Below are positions 35,452 through 45,036 of a stretch of 64,000 bases of DNA, one piece after another. The DNA lies in the NCBI GenBank assembly GCA_026417625.1, contig JAOACW010000008.1:1-64000 (forward strand). The letters are read 5' to 3'. The stretch comes from Syntrophales bacterium (GTDB taxonomy: Bacteria; Desulfobacterota; Syntrophia; Syntrophales; UBA8958). Each line of letters opens with the position of its first letter. Positions within the stretch are counted from its first letter, which is position 1. The translations under genes and the position numbers were made by a program. The notes under the pieces are model-generated. The model was not told where the DNA came from, did not search any database, and saw only the letters and a program-made list of their open reading frames with translations.

Positions 35452-35547
35452 GTGTAATCCCATTTTAATTTTTCTGCGGAAAGCTAATGAAGTTAAGACG
35501 TATTGTCAAGGGTAAAGTAACTTATAGCTTGTAGGACTCATTAATCT

Positions 35548-36570
35548 GTGTTAGCAAAAGAGTCGAATATCCTTATGAAGGACAGATCCGGCAGAAAGAT
35601 AAACTACCTCAGGATTTCTGTTACCGATAGATGTAATTTGCGCTGTCTTTACTGTATGCCCGAGGGGGAACTATCCGTCATTCCCCAAAAGGATATCCTA
35701 AGCTATGAGGAAATGTTACGTGTTGTAAAAGTGGCGGTTAAGCTTGGTATACGTAAGGTTCGCGTAACGGGAGGAGAACCTCTGGTGAGGAAGAGGATAG
35801 ACTACTTTTTAAAACAACTCTCCACGCTGGAGGGGCTTTTTGAGATTACAATGACCACCAACGGGACTCTACTAGGAGAATTTCTTGACTGTCTAAAGTG
35901 GTCTGGTGTGAGTCGAGTAAATGTGAGTCTCGACTCCCTGGATGGAGATAAATACCGTTTCATTACCGGTGGTGGAAATCTAAAAGATGTGTTGTTTGGG
36001 TTATACACAGCTGTGACACGGGGTTTGTTTCCACTTAAGGTTAATGTAGTGATGATTAGGGGATTCAATGATGATGAGATTCTTGATTTTGTTCGTTTTT
36101 CAAACGAAGTGCCTTGTGAGATTCGTTTCATTGAGCTCATGCCTGTCTGCGAGATAATGAATGGTTATCACGAGAAATTCATTTCCATTCAGGAAGTTAT
36201 GAGCGTTATAAAAGAGCATTATAATCTAGAGCTCCTTCCTCCTACCCATGATGAGAGTAGTGGTCCTGCTCGAAGGTATAGAATAAAAAATCAGGAGGGC
36301 ATCGTCGGTTTTATAGGTCCTATGAGTGATAATTTCTGTGAGAACTGCAACCGCATTAGACTTACGGCGGATGGGTATTTACGCCCTTGTCTCTTTTCAG
36401 ATAGGGAGGTTGATGTCAAAAGGATGCTGCGGAGTAGTTCGGAGGATAAAGAAATAGCGGTAGCGATTGAGGAGGCGGTGAGAAAAAAGCCCCAAAGAGG
36501 GACACAATGCCATGCACAACACCAATTTTCCCTTCCGGTAGGACGACCTATGTGTGTCATAGGTGGGTAG
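35548..36570 (+). CDS. moaA: GTP 3',8-cyclase (molybdenum cofactor synthesis)
   Basis: This radical SAM enzyme starts Moco synthesis from GTP; MoaC (12831) does the next step. The N-terminal cluster motif is CNLRCLYC. The C-terminal cluster has CENCNRIRLTADGYLRPC. The protein ends ..MCVIGG, matching the family's catalytic GG tail. About 340 residues with the GTG start at 35548, or 331 from the ATG at 35575. Neither start has a good ribosome site, so the start is uncertain. amrS follows after 25 bases. Confidence 0.97.
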   Translation: MLAKESNILMKDRSGRKINYLRISVTDRCNLRCLYCMPEGELSVIPQKDILSYEEMLRVVKVAVKLGIRKVRVTGGEPLVRKRIDYFLKQLSTLEGLFEITMTTNGTLLGEFLDCLKWSGVSRVNVSLDSLDGDKYRFITGGGNLKDVLFGLYTAVTRGLFPLKVNVVMIRGFNDDEILDFVRFSNEVPCEIRFIELMPVCEIMNGYHEKFISIQEVMSVIKEHYNLELLPPTHDESSGPARRYRIKNQEGIVGFIGPMSDNFCENCNRIRLTADGYLRPCLFSDREVDVKRMLRSSSEDKEIAVAIEEAVRKKPQRGTQCHAQHQFSLPVGRPMCVIGG

Positions 36571-36595
36571 TGAGGTGTTTCAGGAGGAATGTGTT

Positions 36596-37603
36596 ATGCA
36601 CGAAGCAATGTTGTACGAGAGAGGGGAAAATAAAGAGATTAGGTGTAATTTATGTGCCCATAGGTGTAGGATAAGTTTAGGACGACGCGGTGTGTGTGGG
36701 GTAAGGGAGAATGTGGATGGGACACTTTACTCACTCGTATACGGTAAGCTGATTGCAGAGAACGTTGATCCAATCGAGAAGAAACCACTCTTTCACATTT
36801 ATCCAGGCTCACGTTCTTATTCCATTGCGACCGTGGGGTGCAATTTTCGTTGCCTCTTTTGTCAGAATGCTGACATTTCCCAGATGCCACGGGAAACCGG
36901 TGAAATTATGGGGAGAAAGGCAACACCTGAAGAGGTTGTGGAAAGGGCCATCCGTTCAGGATCTCGTACAGTTGCCTATACTTATACCGAGCCCACAGTA
37001 TTTTTTGAATTCGCCTTTGATGTGGCTACATACGCCGCCAAAAGAGGTTTGAAAAACGTTTTCGTCACCAACGGCTATATGACTCATGAGGCACTGGAAA
37101 CAATCGCTCCTGTTCTTCATGGTGCAAATGTGGATCTTAAGTCTTTTCAGGAGGAATTTTACATCAAACAGTGCGGAGCTAAATTATCACCCGTACTGGA
37201 TTCTCTCAAAAAGATGAAAGAACTTGGCATCTGGGTGGAAGTGACTACTCTGATCATACCAGGTTTGAACGACAGTAAAGAAGAACTCAGAAAAATTGCG
37301 GAGTTTGTTCTGAGTCTTGGAAGGGAAACACCCTGGCATGTAAGCCGTTTCTATCCCCGTTACAAGGTGTTGGATAAGCATCCCACCCCTATAGAAACCG
37401 TGTATAAAGCCCTTAAAATAGGCAGGGATGTGGGGCTTAAGTACGTGTACAGCGGAAACATCCCCGGTGGCGAGGGAGAGGATACTTTCTGTGCTAACTG
37501 TGGCAAAACCCTCGTATCACGATATGGATACTTAATAAAAGGGTACTATGTGAAGGATGGTCGTTGTTCGTACTGTGGAGAAACACTGGACGGTATTTTT
37601 TAA
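36596..37603 (+). CDS. amrS: AmmeMemoRadiSam system radical SAM enzyme
   Basis: This 335-residue protein has an N-terminal Cys cluster (CNLCAHRCRISLGRRGVCGVREN), the radical SAM motif CNFRCLFCQN near residue 83, and a C-terminal zinc-ribbon-like part (CANCGKT... CSYCGETLDG). This layout is that of AmrS, which usually works with AMMECR1 and Memo proteins. Neither partner is in this window. The start was set at the ATG behind AGGAGG. The reaction of the system is not well established. Confidence 0.88.
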   Translation: MHEAMLYERGENKEIRCNLCAHRCRISLGRRGVCGVRENVDGTLYSLVYGKLIAENVDPIEKKPLFHIYPGSRSYSIATVGCNFRCLFCQNADISQMPRETGEIMGRKATPEEVVERAIRSGSRTVAYTYTEPTVFFEFAFDVATYAAKRGLKNVFVTNGYMTHEALETIAPVLHGANVDLKSFQEEFYIKQCGAKLSPVLDSLKKMKELGIWVEVTTLIIPGLNDSKEELRKIAEFVLSLGRETPWHVSRFYPRYKVLDKHPTPIETVYKALKIGRDVGLKYVYSGNIPGGEGEDTFCANCGKTLVSRYGYLIKGYYVKDGRCSYCGETLDGIF

Positions 37604-37618
37604 CGCCACCCTGAAGAT

Positions 37619-37897
37619 TCATTCGGACGGAGTATCCCACGGAATTTCTCCCTCCTCAAAAGATTTGAGCAGAATATCTTTAGCGCGGGCTTCATCTGTC
37701 TCTGAGACAAAGATTTTAACTTCACCGAGGCCATCTATTGTTATACCATAAATGGGACCTGCAGCGTCGTATTTTAACCTTGTAGGAATTCCCTCTGATT
37801 CTAGTCTGCCAGTGATGATACTGGCTTCTAACATACCAGATGCTGTGTATATGTATACCCAACGCTGTTCATCCATATCATGGATCCTTACACTCAT
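37619..37897 (-). CDS. DUF2007-type small protein
   Basis: This 92-residue protein resembles DUF2007 (putative PII-like signal-transducing family). Seen features are WVYIYTASGMLEASIITGRLESEGIPTRL followed by VKIFVSETDEARAKDIL, the common beta-alpha-beta pattern. It is convergent with amrS (15 bases) and divergent from smc. Function unknown. Confidence 0.75.
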   Translation of the reverse strand: MSVRIHDMDEQRWVYIYTASGMLEASIITGRLESEGIPTRLKYDAAGPIYGITIDGLGEVKIFVSETDEARAKDILLKSFEEGEIPWDTPSE

Positions 37898-37961
37898 TTG
37901 ACACTTCTGTGAAGATACAACATATTGTGTTTTTTGTTTTTTTAGGCCATATATGTTGTAT
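37898..37961 (+). promoter_or_regulatory. Candidate smc promoter with an 11-bp inverted repeat
   Basis: TTGACA (37898-37903), 17 bases, CATATT (37921-37926) forms a plausible sigma-70 promoter for smc. ATACAACATAT (37915-37925), which overlaps the -10, is repeated inverted as ATATGTTGTAT (37951-37961), a perfect 11-bp match 25 bases apart with a T-rich interval. The placement would suit an operator. Confidence 0.45.
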
Positions 37962-38002
37962 TTCTTGTTTACGTGCAGGTTTTTTTCTGTTAATTTAGGG
38001 AC

Positions 38003-41000
38003 ATGAGATTAACGCGGATAGAGATATTCGGTTTCAAATCATTTAGGGACCGCGTTATTTTTGATTTTCCGGGGGGTATTACCGCAATAGTTGGTCCCAA
38101 TGGAGCCGGAAAAAGTAATTTCGTTGACGCGCTGCGGTGGGTAATGGGTGAACAGAGAATAAGGTCCTTGCGGGGTAAAAGTATGCAGGATGTGCTTTTT
38201 GCTGGGACTGATCAAATGCAACCCTCGAATTTGGCCGAGGTATCCATCATTCTCAATCGCCGTCCCGATTTTTCTTTTCCTTCTCCTTATGAGAGCTGTG
38301 ATGAAGTAATGATAACGAGACGTCTTTACCGGGATGGAGAAAGTGAATACGAAATAAATCGTGTGTCTTGTCGTTTGTCGGATGTTCGGGAATTTTTCAT
38401 GGGAACCGGTGTTGGTTCTCGATCGTATGCGGTCATTGAGCAAAATAACATATTTGACCTGGTGGAGGCGCGGCCAGAGGATAGGCGGTATTTCATTGAA
38501 GAAGCTGCGGGCATATCCAAGTACAAGAGCCGCAGAGAAGAAGCAATGCGAAAAATGGAAGCAGCGAAGCAGAATCTTCTACGGGTGAATGACGTTCTTA
38601 AAGAAGTAAAAACGAATCTAAATTCCCTGAAGCGTCAAGCCAGAAGAGCAGAGCAATTTAGGTCTCTGAAAAATGCAGTCAGGGAGAATGAGATCCTTTT
38701 AGCGCGGTATGTAAACGGCGAATTGCTTGCCTCAAAAATGGAGCTGCTGAAGGAGTTGGAGGTTCTGACAGAGAAGGTTGAGGGGCTGGAGATTCAATTG
38801 AACCAGATTGAACTTATTAGGGAGGAAGGAAAAATAAAGTTGATAGATCTTGAAGGGCGTCGGGAACTTTTTGAAAAGGATCTCTTCAATTTTAAACATC
38901 AAATCGAGTTGAAGGAGAAGGAGATAGAATACTCAGAGAGCAAAATAGAGGAATTGATCAGGGACAGGGAAAGATGGGTCTCTGTCAGTTTGAAGGGAAA
39001 GGAGAGACTTGAAATAATTGAAAAAAACATTTTGGAATGGAACGAACGTATCGCCAATATCGAGATGGAACTTTCTATGAAGAGAAAAAACATTGAAAAG
39101 TTGGAGTATGAAGTTAGAAAGTGGCGTGAAGAGGAATGGAAGATTAGGAAGATGATCGATGAGAAGAAGAAACAGTACGTTGATATAGTAGCGGAAAGAG
39201 CGAGATTGAAGAATATGATTTTAATGTTTAACCGTACACTTGATGAAATGGAAAAGAGGCTAAATAGGGAGAAAGAAGAATTATCCAAACACGATCTTCA
39301 GTTGCAAGAGTTGAAAAAGAAGGAAAGTGCAATTCTAAAAGAATTGCAGGATTGGGAGAAGCGTGTTCTTGAGTTACAGAGCATGAAAGATGAAACATCT
39401 GAAAAAGAGAAAGATTTAAAAACAGTCACCGAAAAGCTTGATTTAATACTGGCTGAACTGAAAGATGAATTCGGTCATAAATCCACGCGGCTTAATTCTT
39501 TGAGGGAGTTTCATGATAGTTACGCATGGTGCAACGAAGCTACGCGTAATCTTCTAAAGATTAATAATCAGGAGTCCTCGTTGTGCTTTTTAGGATTGGT
39601 TGCAGATTTTATATCTGTACCACCTCCATATGAAAGGGCTGTGGAGGCTGTGTTAGGTGAAAAACTTGGATATGTTATTGTTAAAAACCCCGAGGATGGG
39701 GTTTCTGCTATTGAGTTATTGAAAAGACAGGCCTTAGGGAGAACTACATTTGTTCCTCTGGAGTTGAGGATTAGAAAAAGTGTAGATCAATCTTCTGAAT
39801 GTCTGGAAGGTGTTGTGAAACTAATTAACTTCGTGGATGTTAGGGAAGAGTTTAGGCCTGTAGTGGAGTTTTTACTCGGCGATGTTATTTTGATACCTGA
39901 TCTGAGGTCAGGTCTTAACCTTTGGAGGCAGAACGGTTTTCGTGGAACTTTTGTAACACCAGATGGGGACTTAATCACATCCAGTGGGCTTCTGAGTGGA
40001 GGTAGTGCTGGAGCAAATGAGCGGTATCCGCTTAAGGACAGAAGGGAAATGCGCGAACTGGAGTTATCTGTCCAAGATTTGAGGGCAACAATTGATAGTC
40101 TTACAGAAAAACGCCGATTGATCAAAGAAGAACAGGATAACTGCCATGTTACTTTAGCCAGGATTTCAGAGGAATTGCATGGGATTGAGATTAAGTGCAG
40201 CGGTCTTCGAAAGGATCTGGAAAAGGTTCATGAGGACCTTAGGAGAGCAGAGAGGGCACAGCTTGTTGGTAGGCTTAATGTGGAGCAGTTACTTCAGGAT
40301 AAGATGGGATACGTTGATCAAAAGAAAAATGCTGAAGGTCATCTTGCTAAGATTCAAGAAGAAGTGGAATTCTTCGATGGCGAGCTAACTTCCATGGAAT
40401 CACACTTGGATGAGATTGTGAGAACTATCCATGATAATGAGAGGAATTTGACTGAGGAAAAGGTTCAGTTAGTAAAAATTGAAGGAAACTTGAAAACGGC
40501 TATCAGAGAGAGGGAGTTACAGCTTAGAGACAAGAAGAAGATCCTTGAAAGTGTTTCCGAGGGTGAAAAGCAGATGATTTATCTGGATGAGAGGATATCG
40601 GAAATAAAAAGGAAAATAGCCGAAGACAAAAAGTTTATTGTAGAAACTCATGCTAGTTATTTAAATGCTGAGAAGAATCTGCAGTTACTTTTGGAGGAAC
40701 TCAATGAACTCCGGGGGAAGCAAAATGATCTCGAGCAGGAGATCAAATCTATAAGGGCAAAGAGGGATGAAAAAACTGAAGAGTTGAGAAATGTGAAGGT
40801 AGAATTGGACCGAATTAAGAGTCAGTCCGATGCCCTGAGGCGGATGATAGGGGATAAGTACGGCGTAGACATTTCAAAGGATGATCGAATTGTTTCTCTT
40901 GAGTCAGAAGAAGTAGAAAGGATAGAGGCTAAATTGAGGAAGGACAGAGAAGAATTGGATAATTTTGGAGAAGTAAATCTCCTTGCCATAGATGAATACG

Positions 41001-41557
41001 AGCAGGTTAAATCGAGGTACGACTTTCTCACATCTCAGGTTTCTGATTTAAATAATTCTATCGCTACCTTGCAGAGGACAATTGCTCGGATCAATAGAGA
41101 CTCCAGGGAAAGGTTTGCGGAAACATATAACGGTATCAATGGGTGTTTCCAAGAGGTGTTTTCCCGAATGTTTCCGGGAGGTAAGGCAGAATTGATACTT
41201 ACGGATGAGAGTGATCTTCTTGAGACAGGTGTGGATATAAGTGTCCGCCTGCCCGGGAAAAAGGTTCAAAATATTTCGCTACTTTCCGGCGGTGAGAAAT
41301 CAATGATCTCCATTGCGCTGATCATGGCTATTTTGATTTACAAACCGGCTCCTTTTCTTGTTCTCGACGAAGTAGATGCTGCACTCGACGATTCAAACAT
41401 TGATACCTTCACTGTTTTACTTCAAGAAATAGCCGCGAGATCGCAGATAATATTAATTACACATAATAAGAGAACGATGGGTATAGCTGATCATATTTAC
41501 GGCATTACAATGGAAAGGAAGGGTGTATCCACTGTTGTTTCAGTAAAAATGAAGTAA
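38003..41557 (+). CDS. smc: Chromosome segregation ATPase SMC
   Basis: This 1184-residue condensin ATPase has Walker A GPNGAGKSNFVDALRWVMGEQ near residue 32. Two long coiled coils (about 170-480 and 665-1000) flank a hinge (about 510-650, with AVEAVLGEKLGYVIV). The C-terminal head has the signature LLSGGEKSMISIALIMA and Walker B FLVLDEVDAALDDSN. Length is normal. No ScpA/ScpB genes are adjacent. ftsY follows after 32 bases, a frequent pairing. Confidence 0.98.
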   Translation: MRLTRIEIFGFKSFRDRVIFDFPGGITAIVGPNGAGKSNFVDALRWVMGEQRIRSLRGKSMQDVLFAGTDQMQPSNLAEVSIILNRRPDFSFPSPYESCDEVMITRRLYRDGESEYEINRVSCRLSDVREFFMGTGVGSRSYAVIEQNNIFDLVEARPEDRRYFIEEAAGISKYKSRREEAMRKMEAAKQNLLRVNDVLKEVKTNLNSLKRQARRAEQFRSLKNAVRENEILLARYVNGELLASKMELLKELEVLTEKVEGLEIQLNQIELIREEGKIKLIDLEGRRELFEKDLFNFKHQIELKEKEIEYSESKIEELIRDRERWVSVSLKGKERLEIIEKNILEWNERIANIEMELSMKRKNIEKLEYEVRKWREEEWKIRKMIDEKKKQYVDIVAERARLKNMILMFNRTLDEMEKRLNREKEELSKHDLQLQELKKKESAILKELQDWEKRVLELQSMKDETSEKEKDLKTVTEKLDLILAELKDEFGHKSTRLNSLREFHDSYAWCNEATRNLLKINNQESSLCFLGLVADFISVPPPYERAVEAVLGEKLGYVIVKNPEDGVSAIELLKRQALGRTTFVPLELRIRKSVDQSSECLEGVVKLINFVDVREEFRPVVEFLLGDVILIPDLRSGLNLWRQNGFRGTFVTPDGDLITSSGLLSGGSAGANERYPLKDRREMRELELSVQDLRATIDSLTEKRRLIKEEQDNCHVTLARISEELHGIEIKCSGLRKDLEKVHEDLRRAERAQLVGRLNVEQLLQDKMGYVDQKKNAEGHLAKIQEEVEFFDGELTSMESHLDEIVRTIHDNERNLTEEKVQLVKIEGNLKTAIRERELQLRDKKKILESVSEGEKQMIYLDERISEIKRKIAEDKKFIVETHASYLNAEKNLQLLLEELNELRGKQNDLEQEIKSIRAKRDEKTEELRNVKVELDRIKSQSDALRRMIGDKYGVDISKDDRIVSLESEEVERIEAKLRKDREELDNFGEVNLLAIDEYEQVKSRYDFLTSQVSDLNNSIATLQRTIARINRDSRERFAETYNGINGCFQEVFSRMFPGGKAELILTDESDLLETGVDISVRLPGKKVQNISLLSGGEKSMISIALIMAILIYKPAPFLVLDEVDAALDDSNIDTFTVLLQEIAARSQIILITHNKRTMGIADHIYGITMERKGVSTVVSVKMK

Positions 41558-41589
41558 AAGAAAATTTTACAAGAAAAAGTGTAGATAAA

Positions 41590-42534
41590 ATGTTGAGTGA
41601 AAAAAAAGGTTTCATTGATCGTTTGAAGCAGGGTCTTGAAAAGACCCGCAAATTACTTTTCACAGATATAAACGAAATCCTGTTCAGAAATAGGAAGATC
41701 GATCAGAGCCTCTACGATGAATTAGAGGAGATTCTGATTAAGGCTGATATCGGTCCTGCCTTAACTTTTGAACTCATAGATAGAGTGAAAGATCACGTAA
41801 GAAGGAAAGAAATAATCAGTGCAAATGAGCTTATACCGGTTTTAAAAGAAATAATGAGGGATATACTTATTAGGTGTGAAGAACCATTGGTTATCCCTGA
41901 TAACGTTCTCTATACGATCATGGTAGTTGGGGTAAATGGAACGGGAAAGACAACAACGATAGCCAAACTTGCCCATGAGTTCAAACAGAAAGGGAAGTCT
42001 GTGATGCTTGTGGCTGCCGATACCTTTAGAGCCGCTGCGATCGAGCAGCTGGATATGTGGAGCAAAAGGGTAGGCGTAGCCATGATAAGTCAAAAAGTCA
42101 ATGCCGATCCTGCGGCGGTGATTTATGATGGTTTGCAGGCGGCAAAGGCAAGAGGTATAAACATCGTAATAGTTGATACAGCGGGACGTCTTCATACAAA
42201 AGTTAATTTAATGGAGGAGCTCAAGAAAATAAGGCGTATCATGGCAAGGGAACTTCCCGGAGCACCCCATGAGGTATTACTCGTTATTGATGCAACAACC
42301 GGTCAAAATGGCATTGTACAGGCTCGAACGTTCAAAGAGGAGGCAGGTGTTACAGGTATTGCCCTTACGAAGCTTGATGGAACGGCGAAAGGAGGAGTTA
42401 TTCTTCGCATTGCCAGTGAACTGCGAATACCGATTCGGTACATTGGTATAGGTGAGGGATTGGATGATCTCAGGCCTTTTAGTGCTCGCGAGTTTGTGGA
42501 TGCCCTTTTTGAGGAGAAGGAAAGTGGAGAATGA
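41590..42534 (+). CDS. ftsY: Signal recognition particle receptor FtsY
   Basis: This 314-residue GTPase docks SRP-bound ribosomes at the membrane. It has a short N domain, then the G domain with GVNGTGKTTTIAKLA near residue 118, ADTFRAAAIEQL, DTAGRLHTK and TKLDGTAKGG. The acidic A domain seen in E. coli is absent, as in many bacteria. It overlaps ftcD by ATGA. Confidence 0.97.
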   Translation: MLSEKKGFIDRLKQGLEKTRKLLFTDINEILFRNRKIDQSLYDELEEILIKADIGPALTFELIDRVKDHVRRKEIISANELIPVLKEIMRDILIRCEEPLVIPDNVLYTIMVVGVNGTGKTTTIAKLAHEFKQKGKSVMLVAADTFRAAAIEQLDMWSKRVGVAMISQKVNADPAAVIYDGLQAAKARGINIVIVDTAGRLHTKVNLMEELKKIRRIMARELPGAPHEVLLVIDATTGQNGIVQARTFKEEAGVTGIALTKLDGTAKGGVILRIASELRIPIRYIGIGEGLDDLRPFSAREFVDALFEEKESGE

Positions 42535-43511
42535 ATAAGATCATTGAGTGTGTGCCCAACGTGAGTGAAGGTCGGGATCCGACAAAAATTGCGAACATAG
42601 TTAAGGCGATAGAAAGTGTTAGAGGTGTTCGATTGTGTGATGTCCACTCTGATCCTGATCATAACCGATCTGTTTTTACATTTATGGGAGGGCAAGATGC
42701 TGTACTAGAAGCGGCACTAGCTTTGGGAGAAGTGGTAGTTGAATGTCTGGACATAAGCAAACACGAAGGTGTACATCCCCGTATCGGGGTCCTTGATGTG
42801 GTACCTTTTGTGCCCCTCGTTGGGGTGACTATGGAAGAAGCTGTTCGCACAGCGAGAAGCTTTGGAAAACTTTTCTCAGAGCATTTTCAGGTACCAGTTT
42901 ATTATTATGAAGAAGCGGCAACTAGTGAGGAGAGAAGAAACTTGTCACGTATAAGAAAAGGTGGTCTGGAGGGTTTGCGCTCACGTATAAATGACCGAAG
43001 TTGGCTACCTGACGAAGGTCCGGCGTTATGTCATACAAAATGTGGGGTGACTGCCGTTGGGGCAAGGATTCCATTGGTGGCCTTTAACGTGAATCTTGAC
43101 TCCAACGATCTCCAGTTGGCGAGAGTAATTGCGCGCGCAGTTAGGGAATCGGGAGGTGGTTTGCCTCACGTCAAAGCGCTGGGTTTATTTTTGCGTAGCC
43201 GAAGTATTGTTCAGGTTTCAATGAATCTTACAGACTACAGGGTAACTTCGATGAGGAAAGCCTTCGATGAAGTTAAAAGATTGGCTATGAATTCAGGTGT
43301 GGAGATTTTAGATTCTGAGCTTGTGGGACTTGCACCTGAGGCGGTACTTGATGAGGAAACAGCCTGTCATATACGCCTTATAGGGGGGTACGCAAAAAGT
43401 AGAACCATAGAGTTTCACGTGGAGCAAATTTTGTTGACACAGCGAAATGAGGCATGTTACTCATATTCCGGTGCCCCCGTAGCTCAGGAGGATAGAGCAC
43501 CGGATTCCTAA
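42531..43511 (+). CDS. ftcD: Glutamate formimidoyltransferase-like protein; 3' end overlaps a tRNA gene
   Basis: This 326-residue protein starts with the family signature IIECVPNVSEGRDPTKI and carries SDPDHNRSVFTFMGGQ, HEGVHPRIGVLDVVPFVP and PHVKALGLFL. It transfers a formimino (or formyl) group between glutamate and tetrahydrofolate. No cyclodeaminase domain is fused. The frame runs 39 bases into the tRNA-Arg gene, so the last 13 residues (GAPVAQEDRAPDS) are encoded by tRNA sequence, stopping at a TAA in the anticodon loop. A family-length protein would end just before, near HVEQILL. Confidence 0.92.
   Translation: MNKIIECVPNVSEGRDPTKIANIVKAIESVRGVRLCDVHSDPDHNRSVFTFMGGQDAVLEAALALGEVVVECLDISKHEGVHPRIGVLDVVPFVPLVGVTMEEAVRTARSFGKLFSEHFQVPVYYYEEAATSEERRNLSRIRKGGLEGLRSRINDRSWLPDEGPALCHTKCGVTAVGARIPLVAFNVNLDSNDLQLARVIARAVRESGGGLPHVKALGLFLRSRSIVQVSMNLTDYRVTSMRKAFDEVKRLAMNSGVEILDSELVGLAPEAVLDEETACHIRLIGGYAKSRTIEFHVEQILLTQRNEACYSYSGAPVAQEDRAPDS
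43434..43464 (+). promoter_or_regulatory. Candidate tRNA-Arg promoter within ftcD
   Basis: TTGACA at 43434-43439 is followed at 17-18 bases by TTACTC/TACTCA. It would start transcription a few bases before the tRNA. It lies inside the last codons of ftcD. Confidence 0.35.
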
Positions 43512-43546
43512 TCCGGGTGCCGCGCGTTCGAATCGCGCCGGGGGCA
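43473..43546 (+). tRNA. tRNA-Arg (anticodon CCU)
   Basis: The 74-nt gene has a perfect 7-bp acceptor stem (GCCCCCG/CGGGGGC), discriminator A and no encoded CCA. The anticodon stem CCGGA/TCCGG encloses loop TTCCTAA, giving anticodon CCT and reading AGG. The T arm is GCGCG-TTCGAAT-CGCGC. It is on the same strand as ftcD and overlaps its last 39 bases. Confidence 0.97.
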
Positions 43547-43610
43547 TTAAGTTTTGTCTTAAGAACCTTTCAGATAGTAGCAAGTATACAGATATGGATT
43601 TTCGCTGTTT

Positions 43611-44177
43611 ATGAGGATAATTGTGAATTTTATTTACCGTATAGTCACGGGTGAGAATCGGTTGCGCAAAATTTTAACCCCGATATTCGCGAGTTTCTTT
43701 CTTTTAGGGATTGTTCTTCTTATACTCATTGCATTTAAAACCGATGAATTTTTCCATATTTCGGGACCCTTACACTACCCCTGGAGTGTCGTTGTCTCTA
43801 TTCCACTGCTATTTATAGGTGTGTTGTTGTGGGGATGGTCGGTTCTTCAGTTTTTTAAAGTCGGGGGAACCCCCGTACCTATTAATCCACCGGATGTGCT
43901 TGTTGATACCGGTCCGTATGCTTACACGAGAAACCCAATGCTCTCAGGTGTATATCTTATTCTCTTTGGTGTTGGTTTTATTACGGAATCACCATCACTT
44001 GTTTTTCTATATGCACCCCTCTTTGTGGTATTGAGCATCGTGCATTTTAAACTTATCGAAGAGCCTGAGTTGGAGAAACGCTTTGGTGAGGCGTATATTG
44101 AGTACAAGAGAAGAACTCCAATGATTATACCTGATGTAATCCTAAACTGGAGGGGAAAGAAAAAACTTAGATGTTAA
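43611..44177 (+). CDS. Isoprenylcysteine/phospholipid methyltransferase-like membrane protein
   Basis: This 188-residue protein has about four transmembrane segments. The C-terminal half carries the ICMT/PEMT pattern VDTGPYAYTRNPMLSGVYLI followed by LIEEPELEKRFGEAYIEYKRRTPMIIP, in which the AdoMet-binding RNPM and EEP...F...Y elements are clear. The bacterial substrate is not known; small-molecule or lipid methylation is expected. Confidence 0.88.
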   Translation: MRIIVNFIYRIVTGENRLRKILTPIFASFFLLGIVLLILIAFKTDEFFHISGPLHYPWSVVVSIPLLFIGVLLWGWSVLQFFKVGGTPVPINPPDVLVDTGPYAYTRNPMLSGVYLILFGVGFITESPSLVFLYAPLFVVLSIVHFKLIEEPELEKRFGEAYIEYKRRTPMIIPDVILNWRGKKKLRC

Positions 44178-44209
44178 TAAATTTACTTCCAGCAGGCATC
44201 AACTAAAGT

Positions 44210-44941
44210 TTACCGCTTTTTTGCCAGAATTTCTTTCAATCTTGAGGCGTTCATTGGGGCATATCCGCCGAAGTCGTTATCGAAAAATACGTAAGTTTCT
44301 CTTTGCCATTCTAAAATCTTATTTGCCCAGATGTGCAACTCATCCTCGGTGTAGCTTGAAGCGTACAGTTTCTTAGATCCGTGGAGACGAATGTACACGA
44401 AACTTGCGGTAATCACCTCGGCATAGGGGTATCTACCCGCCGTATCAGATATACAGAAGGCGACACCGTATTTTTCCATGATTGAGAAGGCTCTCTCGTT
44501 TATCCAACTTTTGTTGCGCACCTCCAATGCACATGGATGCCTATATATCACAACGTTATCCAAAAAACGCAGTAGAGTATCCTCTTTGAACATGAGACTC
44601 GGGGGTAACTGAAAAAGAACAGGACCAAACTTTTCTCCAAGATTGCTAGCATCAGTGAAAAACTTCGCCAGTGGATCTTTCACCTCCTGGAGACGTTTGA
44701 TGTGGGTGATGAATCTATTTGCCTTCACTGCCCAAACGAATCCCTCAGGTGTTTGGTTTCGCCAGTTTTCAAATGTGCTTGGTTTTGGTTGTCTATAGAA
44801 TGTGGCGTTTATTTCAACTGTGGAGAAATGTTGACTGTAAAACGGGAGCCACTTCTTTTTGGGAAGCCCTGGTGGATAAAATACACCTTCCCAGTGGTTA
44901 TAATTCCATCCAGAAGTGCCTATCTGTATCTTATGATTCAT
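44210..44941 (-). CDS. DUF72 family protein
   Basis: This 243-residue protein has the DUF72 signatures IGTSGWNYNHWEGVFYPP at the N-terminus, TVEINATFYRQPKPSTFENW and the C-terminal YVFFDNDFGGYAPMNASRL. The family has a TIM-barrel-like fold with no settled function. It ends 32 bases from the convergent methyltransferase gene. Confidence 0.95.
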   Translation of the reverse strand: MNHKIQIGTSGWNYNHWEGVFYPPGLPKKKWLPFYSQHFSTVEINATFYRQPKPSTFENWRNQTPEGFVWAVKANRFITHIKRLQEVKDPLAKFFTDASNLGEKFGPVLFQLPPSLMFKEDTLLRFLDNVVIYRHPCALEVRNKSWINERAFSIMEKYGVAFCISDTAGRYPYAEVITASFVYIRLHGSKKLYASSYTEDELHIWANKILEWQRETYVFFDNDFGGYAPMNASRLKEILAKKR

Positions 44942-45036
44942 TTTTCAGCAGCAGATCTTTTTTAAGTATAACTCACCTTATGATTTTACCCTGCATGTAG
45001 CTGAAAAAAAGAATCTTCGTTGTTAGAAATCTCGCA

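Noticed and set aside
43473-43511. C-terminal GAPVAQEDRAPDS of ftcD as a functional domain
   Set aside because: This is translated tRNA sequence (APVAQ...RA is a well-known artefact of tRNA genes), not a protein motif.
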